Shown piece by piece: positions 47,936-60,745 of a DNA stretch of 64,000 nt. Made by a program: the position numbers and the translations under genes. This DNA is from Polytrichum commune (taxonomy: Eukaryota; Streptophyta; Polytrichopsida; Polytrichales; Polytrichaceae). The DNA lies in the NCBI GenBank assembly GCA_950295325.1, contig OX485803.1, positions 70,633,554 through 70,697,553 on the forward strand, in the 5' to 3' direction. Every line of letters starts with the position of its first letter. Within the stretch, counting starts at the first letter, position 1. The notes beneath the pieces are model-generated. The model did not search any database. It saw nothing but the letters and a program-made list of their open reading frames with translations, and had not been told where the DNA came from.

Positions 47936-49015
47936 TTGTATCCCTAGTACTAAGAATTTTGCAAGCATGATTCTCCATTTATGTTGGGGCACCCTTGCAA
48001 AATAAATAGTGTTGGTCTTCATCATTGTTCACTTTGCAAGGGTGGACATACATGTGGGTTGTTGATCATTTGATTCATCAAAATTAACATCCAACTTAGT
48101 ATTTTAGAAGTCAGCTAGCCAACTTGGTGGCTAGGATTGCCGCACTACGAACAAGGTTCACTAACCAGATAATATAACAAGAGCAATTTGTGGCGAGGTA
48201 TTAGGGCTCCCTTGAGGGAAGCTAAGACATGAGCATTGAGCAATGAGTAGTAACACAATAAGGAATACATCATATTATGTGAGCGTTGAACTCAAATATA
48301 ATAAGGTTCACATGGCTATAGGGTTTTACTCTACATTTTACATTAAGTTAACAAAACTTATTCATGTGTATATACTTGTAGACATGAAAATCATTAATCA
48401 AGGGGACCTATTACACTCTAAACTCTGTAGTATCACACCTGTGGCAACCAAAGTTCACGTGATATTACGGAGTTTTGTAGTGTTAACACGGATGTGTGAT
48501 ACTATAGAATTAGTGTAGCATGTGATATTATGGAATAACACAAAGGGATGTGAGGACAATTTGGATTTGTTCTCCCGTCACCTACGCTTGTGTGGTCCAC
48601 TCCACTCTTGGCCTTCCCGGGCAATGTGGCGGACGCATGCACCAACATTCAACAAGTGGCATAAGAAGAACAAGAACAAGAAGAATAAGAATATAAGGTG
48701 ACACTCCACATGTTGACACATGGCACAATGCGAGGGTATGGGTTGACTTCTTTGGTGGTTTGCGTTAATGACAAATTTCATGATATAAGGGAGAGAAATG
48801 TGACAATAAGGAGTGATATTTGAACTACAAACATCCGTTCCTAGGGTTTCAGGATATTAGAGAGTGTGACATTATGGAGTTTGATTGTTGGAGAACACTA
48901 AGTCGTTTGCCAATTTTTAATATGATAATCCAAAACATTATGGTATCCTAGGGAGTGCATTGTTCAAGTACTGTAAATATACACATGCGTGCACAAAAGG
49001 GGTATTATTTAGAAC
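47936..49015. other. Noncoding stretch
   Basis: No gene or element with readable ends was recognised. Confidence 0.3.
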
Positions 49016-49018
49016 AAG

Positions 49019-49351
49019 CACTAGTAGAAAACATGGTAAAAAAGAACCGTAGTCGTTTTCCCATTGCGGTTCTTTTGACCACCCTGATCTGTAGTCACTA
49101 AACGACTGCAGATTTGTTTTTTTGATTTAACAACTGAAATTTTAAGAATTTGGGGGCTTTTAATATACCGCTGGAAAGGTCTTCAAAATACCTTTCCAAC
49201 GGTGTATTATATGCCCCCAGAATTTCAAAGTTTCAGTCGTAAAACCAAAAAAACAATTCTGCAGTCATTTAGTGACTGCAGATCAGGGTGGTCAAAAGAA
49301 CCGCAATGGAAAATCGACTACGGTTCTTTTTTACCATGTTTTCTACTAGTG
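49019..49351. mobile_element. CACTA-type MITE with perfect AAG duplication
   Basis: The element starts CACTAGTAGAAAACATGGTA and its right end is the exact reverse complement of those bases. The 333-bp body folds into two arms of about 150 bases with few mismatches (shared blocks AGAACCG, GACTGCAGAT, GACCACCCTGATC, AAAGGT). AAG lies at both 49016-49018 and 49352-49354. CACTA ends with a 3-bp duplication define the CACTA/En-Spm superfamily. There is no ORF, so it is non-autonomous. Confidence 0.92.
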
Positions 49352-49354
49352 AAG

Positions 49355-52300
49355 CATGTACAAAATGTATGTACAAGAGACATATTGCTATTAAGAAAGA
49401 AGTAGATATACATGAGGCTGGAGATAAGGCTATAGAAAAATATATGTAAAGTACAAGTTTATGCGTTTACGCGTTCAAGTCAGACCTGGACCAAGAATCA
49501 TGCGTATTTTCATCCACTAAGTAACGACCTTATTTGGAGTTATGATCTCACAGATCATATTATGCTAGAATTAAATACGGTTATTGCTTTGGCCAATTTG
49601 ACGTATGATGCTGAAACAGACACGTACGAACTTCATCCAAGTGATGAAAAAGTCTTTAACGACTTTATAACTAAAAATCCATGATTTGATATTATACATA
49701 TAATAGGGCCATATTTTTGCATTTCCAAACATTTGTACAAATGTTATATACAATTTCTGTATTTGTTTTTGGACCCTTGTGTACGTATGGAAATGTGTTT
49801 TGAAGCAATGAGATTTGTAAGTATATTGCTTGATTTTAGCAAAAATAAAATGTATACAGGGGTGTTTTAATAAGGGGCATGTACGCACGTGATTCTTGGT
49901 TTTAATGAATAGTGCACTCCCTGAGTATGGTATGCAACAATTAAACCACTTGATCGGAACTCCATTCTCATCATCATCAGTTGGTAGAAGGGTTCACTAA
50001 TCTCAACTTCTATAAATTCATAAACAATACTATAGTCTTTGTCTTAACTATTATCACAAACCTAATAACATGATCCTTCATGCTCTTCACCTTTCACATG
50101 CTTCAACAATAGTCAAGTGGCCTCTCTCTTAGACTAACCCTTGACATTCTCTCTTCCTAAGGCTTCAAATGCCTTTCACAAGGCTTAGGTTTTTCTCAAG
50201 TGGCTCCTCTCTTAGGTAACCCTCAGCACCTCTTCATTTCTATCACATGGTAACTCCCTATCCGTCTCTTTTTACAACGGTCTTTGATTTTTGCATCAAT
50301 TGAACTAACTCTCCGCACACTCTTTGTCCTAGTCACTCAAACCTCTATGTCTATGAGCACTAGCAGGCTATAGTTCGACACACATTGTGTAATATCACCT
50401 TCCTCAGCCAATAGTTTAATGAAAGCTCTTAAGCTCAAAAGTGCATTCAGCACCTACTAATAGTTTTATTTACTCTCAATTCGATTCAATTTCAATACCT
50501 TCTTTCTCAAACACAATGGGCATCATTCATTCTTGCTCTCCATGCAGATTTTTCCTCACATTACTTTGTGTCAATTTCAATTTGCTCTTACTCATCTCAG
50601 ACAAGTATTTTCACAATCTTACATTGTTATGACTTCAATCGACCTTTGTTAATCAACTTAGTCCAAGTCTATCAATTCCAACTATTTCACAATTTTCACT
50701 ACTAAATTTGGTCATAGTTTCAACTTAATCAATTGTTTCTATACTTTCAAACTCACTCCAATGTTATAGCAACAAAAGGACAATAGTTCTTAGCTTCACA
50801 TAACTCAATTCATTTCCTATTAATTCCATACCTCTCATACTCATATCAAACTTGTTCACACTTCCTATTCACGTGAAGACATCTCAATTAGAACTTTGGA
50901 CACTATGAATTGCATTCAGCACAAAAGACAATTGTTTACGATCTCACATATATGAAAATAGTTTAGACAGTTGTTGGCACTAATGTGTAACTCATATTCA
51001 AAATAACAATAAACTTAACCTCAAAGTTGCAATCCCGCAATTATTATGGTAATTGCTAATTTTGTTTACAAAAAATAATTGAATTATTGACCTTGCACAA
51101 TCCATGTGTTGAGGGAGACAAGACTATGAGTTTAACAATGCGGGCAAAAAGTTCAAAGAAATTTCTCCCCTTCATGTCCCTCCTCATGGCCAAGGGGGAT
51201 GATGATAGTTCCAACCAACTGGGCGCTCCTAACCCCATTATTATAGTTCTATCTGCCTAACTATGTTCATAGTTCACTACTTTCATCCATTGAAGTACAA
51301 TTTCCATCTAAATTTCACTAAAATTTCTATAGTGAAACTATTAGCCTAGTATTTTGGCTCAAATATACAGTTGTTTTTCTTTATAATTGTTCCATATATA
51401 GGGTGTTTATTTCATAGTCACCCACACACATCATTTAGGTTTCCAATGAAGAGTCCACCCCCTGGGAGGATACTACAGTGTGTGTTTCCACATGGTTATA
51501 CTCCATTACCACTCATAAGTTACCACTCACCACTCATATGATAGCATTCCCGGGGCTCCCCTTATAGAAAAAGGGAACATCTCAAGTAGTTTGTGGAACG
51601 TTAGGATGTATCACAACACTTTGATTTAGTGTTGCACACACCCTGGAAGGGCACCTCTATAGAAAATTGGCATACACATGTGAGAACCAAGTATTTTTTT
51701 TAGGGGCTATTTATCTTAGTATTTGAATTTTTTTGGACCCTATATTATCAAAACTCCTACTTATCATCATTTTCCTCCACCCCTGATGTAATTATGAATT
51801 CCACAATCATGCAATAAATTGCACCTTATTTTATTTATAAGAAGTAGGAATCCAAAATTTCCTCATGGTATTGGTGTGGAGTTCCTTCTTTGTTGATGTT
51901 TGTCACATAAGGAAACATAGCAAAATTACAAAACATGTGAACGATATGAATATGGTGCAATTATGCAGTTGAGGGAGTTGTGCAAAATGATAATGGAAAG
52001 AGAAAACTAGCTCAACGTGCTTCTAACTATATAATAACATTTTAATCCCTTTTTCAACTTTCATCCACAATGAGCCAAAGTTCATCCACATTGGACCAAA
52101 GGCCATCCATAGTGAACCAAATCTCATCCACATTCGTTTAGATTTCATTCATGTTTCCGACCAGCCCCTGCTATTTTTTTAGCATCACTTAACATACCCT
52201 CCAAATGTACTCATCCTCACAAAAATGTATCATTCTAATTTTTGTCAGAATATTTTACAGAAAATAAAATTAAACTAGCACATTTTATAGTATCGTATGT

Positions 52301-52481
52301 TATATATAAATTACTTATGACATTTAATACAATCTAATGTAGATCTAAAGAAAATATAAAATTTACGTCTTATTTATAAATTCCATCATGCCTTTTTTTC
52401 CACATGTTATTTCTACGTAAATCGCCAATGAAGTCTAAGCCAAACACTATTTATCATCGATCCTAAATGCCTAGTGTAGGA
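49355..52481. other. Noncoding AT-rich stretch
   Basis: Over 3 kb without a recognisable gene; the longest open frames are about 105 codons (49571-49888, - strand) and look random. The part from 50060 to 50900 is pyrimidine-rich on the + strand. Confidence 0.35.
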
Positions 52482-52569
52482 ACTTAGTGCCATAGGGTAC
52501 TTGTTGCTACATGACAAGTGATGGAGGCCACTCTCACCAATATGGCAGTGTTCCAATTATAGTGCCACA
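52482..52569. repeat. Dispersed repeat shared with 60412-60490
   Basis: About 85 bases in the same orientation share ordered blocks GCTACATG, GGCCACTCT, ATATGGCA and AATTA[T/G]AGTG[C/A]CACA. The source family is unknown. Confidence 0.45.
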
Positions 52570-53459
52570 TTTGAATAAGACATATAGTGTAACTATGGTC
52601 CATGATGAACCACTATAGGTTTCACTCACAATATTTATCATTCTAGTGTAGAGTGGGAAATATACAGAGTTATGATCGTGTGGTGTTGATGTAATGCTCC
52701 TCTGATGTAGGGTACCTTTGTTCACACATCAAACTTCCTAAATCTTTAGCCCTTTATTGCCAAAGGGTCTTGGGGGGTCATTCCCTTGTATTTAATGGGG
52801 GCACATGAAAACACAAGGCGTTTTTAGGGGGGTATTATATTCGAGAAGGTAAATATTGTGGACCCTACTATAATGTAATTTCCTAACATTCATTATTTTT
52901 TAGGACCCTATAAGTAGATTAACTTGGTATTTATTCTTCTTTTACATGTGCATATAGTAGTTATAAAAGTAGTTTTTGTTGCTATCATGTAAAATTTAAT
53001 GCTTACACATACAAGATCATTAATCACAGATCAACACATCAACACAACAAGCACAAGATTTAGCTTCCTAGTATGCAAATTTTCATTCAAAACATACACA
53101 CATGGAAATGGTGATAAAATGTTTGGGTTTAAAAACACATGCAAATGCTTCCAAAATTTGTGTTTAAAAACACAATTGCATACATACATGTAGCATTAGA
53201 TTACAACCGGCCGACCCAAATCACAAAGTTTGTTTAGGGTTTACAAATTCAAATATGAAACATTTTTTGTCATTGTTCAAGTTCGTGTGGTTGACACTAC
53301 CCAATACACAACATCCAACTTTTTGTGCTCAAGATAGAAAGTCCAAATCATAATTCTAACCCCAATGCTTAAACTACAAAATCTACCAAACACATTGCGA
53401 CAACCTCTGCCTAAAATCCTACCCCAAAACAATTCAACGAGCAACTGGAGGTATGTAAT

Positions 53460-54336
53460 TTTGCATTTCCTCAAACAAAAAATTTATGTAGTTCACCTCT
53501 ACATCATAGTAAGCATCACATAGGGCATCCCAAAGAACCTTTAACTCAATGACACTCAACTGAGCTAATGGCTTAGACAACAACCGCGAATTTGAATCAC
53601 TTTGGTAAGCGGTGGTTTTTCTTGAAACAACCCATGCACATATTGGTTGCTCACGTATTCATTTGCTATCACTCACAATGCCCCTCAATTATTTGCCAAT
53701 TCCCCAACAAGACATGACTTCCTTTGATTCAAGATTCCCAACTATAGCATTTTTTAATATTTTAAAATTATTTTAAAAATTATTTTCTCATTGGTACTAG
53801 TTCCGTTCGCTGCACTTAGTATCTAAGTGCCCTTAGCCCATTGGTGCTTGGTGGTCAGATGCAATCAAGACAATATACTTCCCTTTAGAGGCTTGTGATT
53901 AGGGATGATCATTAAAATATACTCCCTTTATTTGGCATCAATTTCAAATATGTATGTTAGACATGAGGTGAATTTTTAAAAATTATTTGGCAAAGAGGTT
54001 GTGCATTGTGTTCTTGGAATGATCTCCAATGATGGACCCAAACTCATTACAACACTCCGCAAAGTTCACCTTTACTACACCCACAAAATTATGGTATGAA
54101 GACTTTAAGTGCGATTTGTGATCCTCTAGGATTATTAGTTTAAGATCTTTCCTAAGTTTTTCTTTGGCTAGCAAGTGTTTAGCTATAACCTCAACACTCA
54201 CCAATGTGAACTTCAAGTCAGATGCCACATGGTCAATGCTCTCATCACTAACTCTAGAAACAAGCATGTGGAGGCAATTGTTGGTTAGAATCAACAAGAG
54301 GGAAGATCTTGGATTTTTTCCTCTTTTGCTATGCAC
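53460..54336 (-). pseudogene. Unidentified degraded protein-coding fragment
   Basis: On the - strand, 54336-53983 is open for 117 codons (contains SDESIDHVASDLKFTLVSVE and AKEKLRKDLKLIILEDHKSH). Downstream codons near 53570-53440 read LSVIELKVLWDALCDAYYDV and INFLFEEMQNYIPPVAR before stops. The composition is protein-like rather than random, but I recognise no family. It may be a decayed transposon or host gene. Confidence 0.3.
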
Positions 54337-56733
54337 TGTAGAGTTTGTTGGGAGTCAAAAACAAAATCTAAGTCACATGCATGCGCTTTCTAGATTCAGG
54401 GTTCGGATTAGCGAGTGGCATAACATATACATTCAAAAAAAATTCGTTGAACCCCTCAAGCTTGTAATTAATCCTACGTATACTCTCAATATCATATAAC
54501 TAAAAGGGCCAATATACAATAATGAATACCTTCGAGAAGTGGTATGATTTTTTCATATGTGACGCCCTCAACACACTTGCAAGATCTAATAAGTTCTAGA
54601 CTAGTAGAGGCATCGGCAAGTAAGAACAACTTAAACTTCAAAGACATTGCAAACCTAGTTTGTGACCAACAACCTCACTAGAACCAAGTACCTCAAGTTG
54701 TAGTTGGTATCGCTCACACAAATGCCTCATGCTGACATCGCCCCCTCCTATGCTTCAACGATGCTCCCAAAAAAATGTGGGAAATTACAACAAATATTCA
54801 AAGCCCTAGACACTACCCATATACTAAGCAAGCAAAAAACTGAAGGTAGGAAAGATGAAGCTTGGGATGGGCTCACCTGAGGAGCATAATTATGCATGTG
54901 CTCTTAGTGTCCAACTTTCAACAATCAACCATCAACATGGGCCAAGTTTGCAAGATGGTGGGAGTGTGCATATAAATGGAAACTTCAAAGAGCTCCTACA
55001 AACCCTAAGGAACTCACAAAGCCAAACAAAATGTACAAACATGTCAAGAGCTCCTCATGCATCTAACCTAATAGATTACATCCAACTACCAAGAGACATC
55101 CATGAGATGTCATCTAATTGTGCTCATCCATAGTGTGGGGCCCTAATATATATTGTTTTCATTCCCCACCCTCCAAACCCTAGGCTATGTTAGTTTTAAA
55201 ACTTCTCTAACATGATCAATTTGTAATCACCCTAATTTATTTATACCATGGGGTTCAATATATAACTTGAGCTTTGTTACAATTACATGTTTTATAATTT
55301 GTAGGTTGCAACTTTGAAATGGACCCTATATTTGTTCTCACATTGTTTTCTTAAATACAGGAGTGACCCCCCCCCACCCACCCCACGACGCAGTAAAGGC
55401 TACATTCCAATGAACTTGAAACTTTCATAACACCCTTGATTTCAAAGGTAATTCAACCCACTATCACCAACATATGAAAAACCATTTGTAAGTGGAAACC
55501 AATTCCCTTATGAAGATCTTCAAAGTAAAAACCATTTTCTTAAAAAGATTATGAAGATCCAACGGTCTCAAAGATGAAGTTCTCAAGTTGGGGTAACTGG
55601 TAATTCTTTTTTTATGATTTGAACTATAGAATGGATTAGAATCATCAATTTTTTTTAAAAAAAAATTAATTTAAAAAAAAACATGTATAAGTATTTGGAA
55701 TACACTTATGTGATGTTTTGAATATCTAAATTTGAAGTTCTTATACCTATTCTAGAGGTGGTCAAATTCCATTGGTTGGATGATGAGTGTCCCTCACAAT
55801 GACCTTGAATGCCAAGCAACCCAAATAAGTCGTAGAACTTGTCAATGGGTGCAATGACCATTCACAAATCACCAAAGCCAACCTTCAAGGCCCACCTCCA
55901 ACCACATCAAATGATGATATCTCCTCCAAAACGATCCAAACAATCTATCTTGTAGAGTTTCTCACACGCTTTCTATGAACACTATGATTGAATTATAACT
56001 TAGCCAATTTGGCCACAATGACCATTCAAAGTTAATGTCCCCTTCATGTTGATTTAATTTCTCCCTCAATTCTTGGACATGGGAAGAGAGTTTATGTTGT
56101 TTGATTTTGCATACTTAATAGCTTTCAATTGATAATTTACCAACAACTAGAAGTGAAAGAATGAAAACATAGTGAATGGTTGAAGATTCAAAGTTTAGCA
56201 AGCATTACATGCTATTTTCATGCTTGATGGTATACATTGTGGGCCATAATATAAAGTTGCAAAGGAAAAGTCAACACTATACATATGCACACACATTATT
56301 TACCATAACAAATGTAGCGGAAAGGAACTACATGTGACACATAAAGTTTTAGCACATTTCCAATTACAAAGAATTCTTAATCCAAATTTTACTTACATAT
56401 AGGTACATATGTCCTTTATTGGCCCACAAAATGTTAAAGCAAAAGGAAATCAATTGCATTCCCATTCACAAAAGTCTCACTTGGACAAAAGGTCCTTCTG
56501 AGCTTTTAAGGTTACATGAACTACATTGTTTTGCGAAGAATTAAATTTCATTATATACAACTCTAGAAATATCATGTCCACTAATTTTCAATGTAAGTAA
56601 TCTCTTGAGATGAATAACTTTCTACATTTTGGATAAGTGTAAGGAGTGAAACATGAGGAGTGAAACAAGGAGCCTTATGGCAATTTGAGGTTGATCCATC
56701 ACATGTGAGAGACCTTTTTAATATTAGAGTGTC
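54337..56733. other. Noncoding stretch
   Basis: No gene recognised. A C-rich run lies at 55366-55385. Open frames here are short and unremarkable. Confidence 0.35.
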
Positions 56734-57129
56734 ATTAGAGTTATCCGCTAACCTCCCTAAACATCTGTTGAGTTGGGGGAGTTAGGGGAATCATCCGTCG
56801 GTATCCAAAAAGCTAACCCGTCAGCAACATCTAAAAAAAACATGGACCCAGACTCCTTTCAAGGTGTGGGAGACCTTCAAAACGCGTTTGACCATGGGTT
56901 CATCAAATAGAGCGGGCCCGTCAGGGTTTTTAGACCGGGTCCAGTTGCAGCCTGGCTTCCACATGCGGTTGGGGTCGGAGTTGTGCTCCTCGCCACCTAG
57001 CCCATTTGCTGTGGGTTGTGTGCGGAGGAGGGACGGCGAAGTAATGTGTCTGAATCGCCGAAGTACTCTGTCCGACCCTAATTACAGAGAGCAACCATGT
57101 GAAGAACTAAGAATCAACCAGAACAAGAA

Positions 57130-57400
57130 CAAGATTCGAAGCTCTTGTTAGGTATTTCGGAGCTCTTGTAGTGGTGATTTTCTTTCTTGTGGTGTCTTGC
57201 TGGTCATCAAGAACAAGAAGTTCTTGCAAGTATTACGGAGCTCATGTTTGGTGTTTTTGTGTTCTCTTGCTCTTGTTGTGGTGATCTATTTTCTTGTGGT
57301 GTCTTATTGGTCAATAAAAATGAAGAAGATTGTCCCTATTTCGGAGCCATTGTTAGGTATTTCAGAGCTCATGTTTTGGTAATTTGGAACATATTTTGGA
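57130..57400 (+). repeat. Tandem repeat of about 115 bp inside the 2.25-kb element
   Basis: Two full units and one partial unit share CGGAGCTC[T/A]TG, TTTTCTTGTGGTGTCTT and TGGTCA[T/A]. Open frames over it (57187-57408) only reflect the repeat. Confidence 0.6.
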
Positions 57401-58036
57401 GGATCTAATTGCACTTGGTACTTCTGGTTTACATTGGTGTCTTGTACTTCTTGTGAGTTCAATTTGAAGGTCTTTTTTTGGCGTCACTCTTTGTATGATA
57501 AGTCTTGTGACGTCAAAACTTCTGCAACTCTTATTTGTGCCGAGCATTATCATCTTTTGGACATGATTCTCCATCCACTCAACGATAAGAAAATTACTCA
57601 TAATTTAGAAGAACTTATAGAATACATGTCAAATTAATGCAAACAAACCAGAAGATGTCAACATGTAATCGGTTGGACTTGGAAACACTAGGTTCTCGGC
57701 CGATTTTGCCCAAAAATCTTCCCATACTCTAGTATTTTCGGACTGCATGTTTGCTTCCGACCGTGAGGATGTATTTCTCCGTTCTTAGGATTGCGAGCTC
57801 AACCTGTACTGTTGCAGTCACTGTAAAAGGAGTTGGAATTGTACACAGCAGTAGAAAATGAACACAAGTAGGGTCTGGTTTAGGGAAGGGCCTCATTGAT
57901 ACAATCCCAGCTCCTTCATTCTTCATTTCAATTCTTTCTTCAAGTCTTTGCTTGCTTCCAAATTCTATGTGTAGTCTTTGATTATGGTTGAGATTTATGC
58001 AAGGTGTTCATTTTGTTTTATTTTTTGTAGGCATCA

Positions 58037-58627
58037 ATGGCTCCAATAGTGGTGCGTTTGGAAGAAGATGGAGATGAGGCCGAGGATGCTAATGGATTGT
58101 TATTGCCACCTCGCCCATCGAAGGCTTCTAGGCGGGAGAAGGGATCAAGACCTATTGTAGATTCTTTCCACTTATCATGTCTAGTAGCATCCTACAACAT
58201 TCATTTTGTTAAGTATTGTAATGGTCGCAAGCAAGTAACCCAACTTGTATCTAGTTTTGTGTGGAAGAAAGTATTTAAAGAGTATAAGGATCACCATACC
58301 GACTCTCCTTTTGTTGAAGAGACCTTGAAGGATCGTTTAAGAGAGGCCTTAAAGAAAATTAAAACATGCACTAGCAATGAAGACAATTCCAACAAGGCCA
58401 CTCTCCAATGCGATGAGTCGTTGGAGCAATTAAAGTGCATCGATGGTCATGCGGCCCGAAATGTATTAAAGAGACAGCAATCCATCATCGACCGTTGCTT
58501 GCCGAGTGCTTCAAGTGGGTGTTTAAAGTGCTTGATACCGGTGTCACCCAGTGCCCAAGATTCTTCTAAGGGGGCAAGAGGCTCATTTTCCAACGTTATT
58601 TTTCCATTAGGAACGCCCAAAAGCTAG
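58037..58627 (+). CDS. Unidentified 196-residue ORF with a Myb/SANT-like stretch, transposon-borne
   Basis: The ATG at 58037 follows a good acceptor (ATTTTTTGTAG/GCATCA), so an upstream exon is possible. The N-terminus is acidic (LEEDGDEAEDANG) and then basic (SRREKGSRP). The middle reads VWKKVFKEYKDHHTDSPFVE followed by LKDRLREALKKIK, which has the W...Y...F...L+.R...L spacing of Myb/SANT-like DNA-binding proteins encoded beside plant transposases. The C-terminus is Ser-rich. The function as an accessory DNA-binding protein is inferred from this spacing and the location between TIRs. Confidence 0.4.
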   Translation: MAPIVVRLEEDGDEAEDANGLLLPPRPSKASRREKGSRPIVDSFHLSCLVASYNIHFVKYCNGRKQVTQLVSSFVWKKVFKEYKDHHTDSPFVEETLKDRLREALKKIKTCTSNEDNSNKATLQCDESLEQLKCIDGHAARNVLKRQQSIIDRCLPSASSGCLKCLIPVSPSAQDSSKGARGSFSNVIFPLGTPKS

Positions 58628-59200
58628 CGTGAACACTAGAAAAACATGTGGGAACGTTATTTTCCTATTGGAAATGCTGATGTTTCATTGGGAACACATG
58701 TAAGTCATATGAAATGCCCATATTTAGGCCTTGTCACCCCCACGTGATGACATCGGCCGATGATGTTACCCACAAATCATGGCCACCTAGCACAGGTCTA
58801 AATATGAGAACCGGGCAGCCCACCGTGGCCCATGTCCTTGCCTCACCTTGGATTTTGAAGGGTCAACCGCCTATTTGTTTGGTCAACCATGAGTAGGCAT
58901 AATTAACAGTTACTTGTCAAATTAGGGCCGGATGGATAACTCCCGGTTGAACTCCATTTCTAACACATGATGAGTTAGCGGATAACTCTATTATGTGTAT
59001 GAAATTTTATGTTTTAAATTTCCAAACTTACTTTCAGTGCAGTTTAATTGTCACCTTTGTTGAAAACATGTTGACAATAAATTTCAATTTACATATAGGT
59101 TTCAATAGAGGGTGAGTATCACCCAAATATCATAAAGAAAAATGACCTCCTAAAATGCAACTCATCTATTTGAATAGTTTACTTCAATTTCCAGGAGAGA

Positions 59201-59381
59201 GGGAGTTACTGTATACAAGTGTTCCTCTCACCCATTCCACATAAAAACTTGACCCCCTATAGGTTTGTTATCGTATCATCTCAAACAAACTCGAATATAC
59301 TAATCCAACATGTAGCTTTCATATAATACCAAGGCTCTCATGTTGGATGAATGAGAGGTACACTCATATATGATGATTCCC
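59201..59381. mobile_element. Short MITE (GGGAATTAT-type ends), copy 2, uninterrupted
   Basis: The left end GGGAGTTACTGTATACAAGT and the right end, reverse-complemented GGGAATCATCATATATGAGT, match copy 1 at 45994-46911. The bases GAGAGGTACACTC at 59354-59366 represent the unoccupied site of the insertion seen in copy 1. Confidence 0.7.
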
Positions 59382-60743
59382 TCTCTCTCTCTCTCCCAAT
59401 TTCCTAGGATCAGAAGGGCAAAAAATGGGTTGAGATCCCAATAAGTGTGTATTACTATTCAAAGTCACGGGGTACAACAATATCTTGCTAAGGGTTTCAA
59501 TTTTTATTAACAAAAGTTCAATAAGTTCTTCAGACATTATAAAATACAATTGACATTGCTCAGTAAAATGTTGCATTCTTAACAATAAACAGTTGTAGCA
59601 ATATGTAACTCCGAATAGTAACACACATTAATTGGGATAATTCAGTGTAGTATTAACCAAATGAGGAGCTTTGAATGCAAATCCAAGAGCACTTAGTTGA
59701 GGGCTTGGGGCTAGACTTTTGAGTTTAGGAAGAATCAAAATGGATGGGGCTCGTGAGAATAGTCGTGTCAAAGGCCACGAATGTTTTTCTTGCTCAATCA
59801 TGATAGGATTCATTGCGTTAGAAGGAGGTACAATGCATGGGGTATGGGACTCCTCGATAGAGAAGCTTCTAGACCTTGACCATATTCCACTCATAATGCA
59901 TGTCGAGTCGCATACGACGCTAGAAAGTGATAATCAATGTGCATGAAAGAGTCTAAGATAGTTTACCTTTTTGTCCGATTCCTACACAAGACTAACCTAA
60001 AGAGCCAAGTCGGTTTTTTGGTTTTTCTTTTTTTCAAAAGTGTGCGGTGCTTTTGGTGTGTGCTTTGCAAATGTGGCGCCTTTTGTGTGTTGGGGTGGAC
60101 CCTTGTATTATGAGTATACTAGCCACCATTGAAAGTTAACATCGTGGGCTTTGTGAAAATGCACATTATCCTAGTCTCATAACATCAATCCCCGTAAAAT
60201 TCAAATTATACCTTAAATTTGTCGTTTGGAGATGTTGGAATCTAGACTATTTAGAAATTGCACTTTTTAACTTGATTTGACATTGGCATAAATCTTATGC
60301 ACCCCTAACTCATCCCCAAACTCCATTAAATATTTGGTTTAGTGTGGTCCACACTATTAATCATTAGCCCACATTTATTGTCTTGCAATTGTTGCATGGT
60401 TTTTAGAGAGGGTGTCACATGCCACTTGGTGCTACATGGCAACTCACGAAGGCCACTCTAGTCGATATGGCATATCAATTAGAGTGACACACTAAATTAT
60501 ATGTTTAATGTTCTATTGTTACAGTGGTTCAAGGGGGTTCAAGATTGAAGACATCACAAGCCCATGCTAAATTCCCATTAAATCATCTCTTCAAAGTAGA
60601 TCCACTTTCAACCATGAGTTTTGCCATGTACCACCCAAATATAGGTGTTCAATCAAGAAGAGTGACCCACATAGCATATAACTTGTATGGCCTTTTGTAT
60701 AATATTTTATTTAATGTTTCATCAATCATAATTAAACTCTTAC
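59382..60743. other. Noncoding stretch
   Basis: It contains a solo end of the 7756-8071 MITE family near 59625-59660 and the dispersed repeat at 60412-60490. No gene recognised. Confidence 0.35.
60412..60490. repeat. Dispersed repeat shared with 52482-52569
   Basis: Direct-orientation partner of the repeat near 52.5 kb, with the same ordered blocks (GCTACATG, GGCCACTCT, ATATGGCA). Confidence 0.45.
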
Positions 60744-60745
60744 TA

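Larger units (their letters stand above)
56737..58989. mobile_element. DNA transposon, 2.25 kb, TIR AGAGTTATCCGCTAAC, ATT flanks
   Basis: Both ends begin AGAGTTATCCGCTAAC (right end in reverse complement) and remain loosely similar for about 60 bases (GGGAGTTA and ATCC[G/A]TC blocks). ATT precedes the left end (56734-56736) and follows the right end (58990-58992), consistent with a 3-bp target duplication. The interior carries a 196-codon ORF (58037-58627) and a tandem repeat at 57130-57400. No transposase core was recognised. The 3-bp duplication fits PIF/Harbinger or CACTA, though ATT is not the usual PIF target. Confidence 0.65.

Noticed and set aside
49571-49888. 105-codon - strand open frame
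   Set aside because: Composition looks random, with no motif or repeat support.
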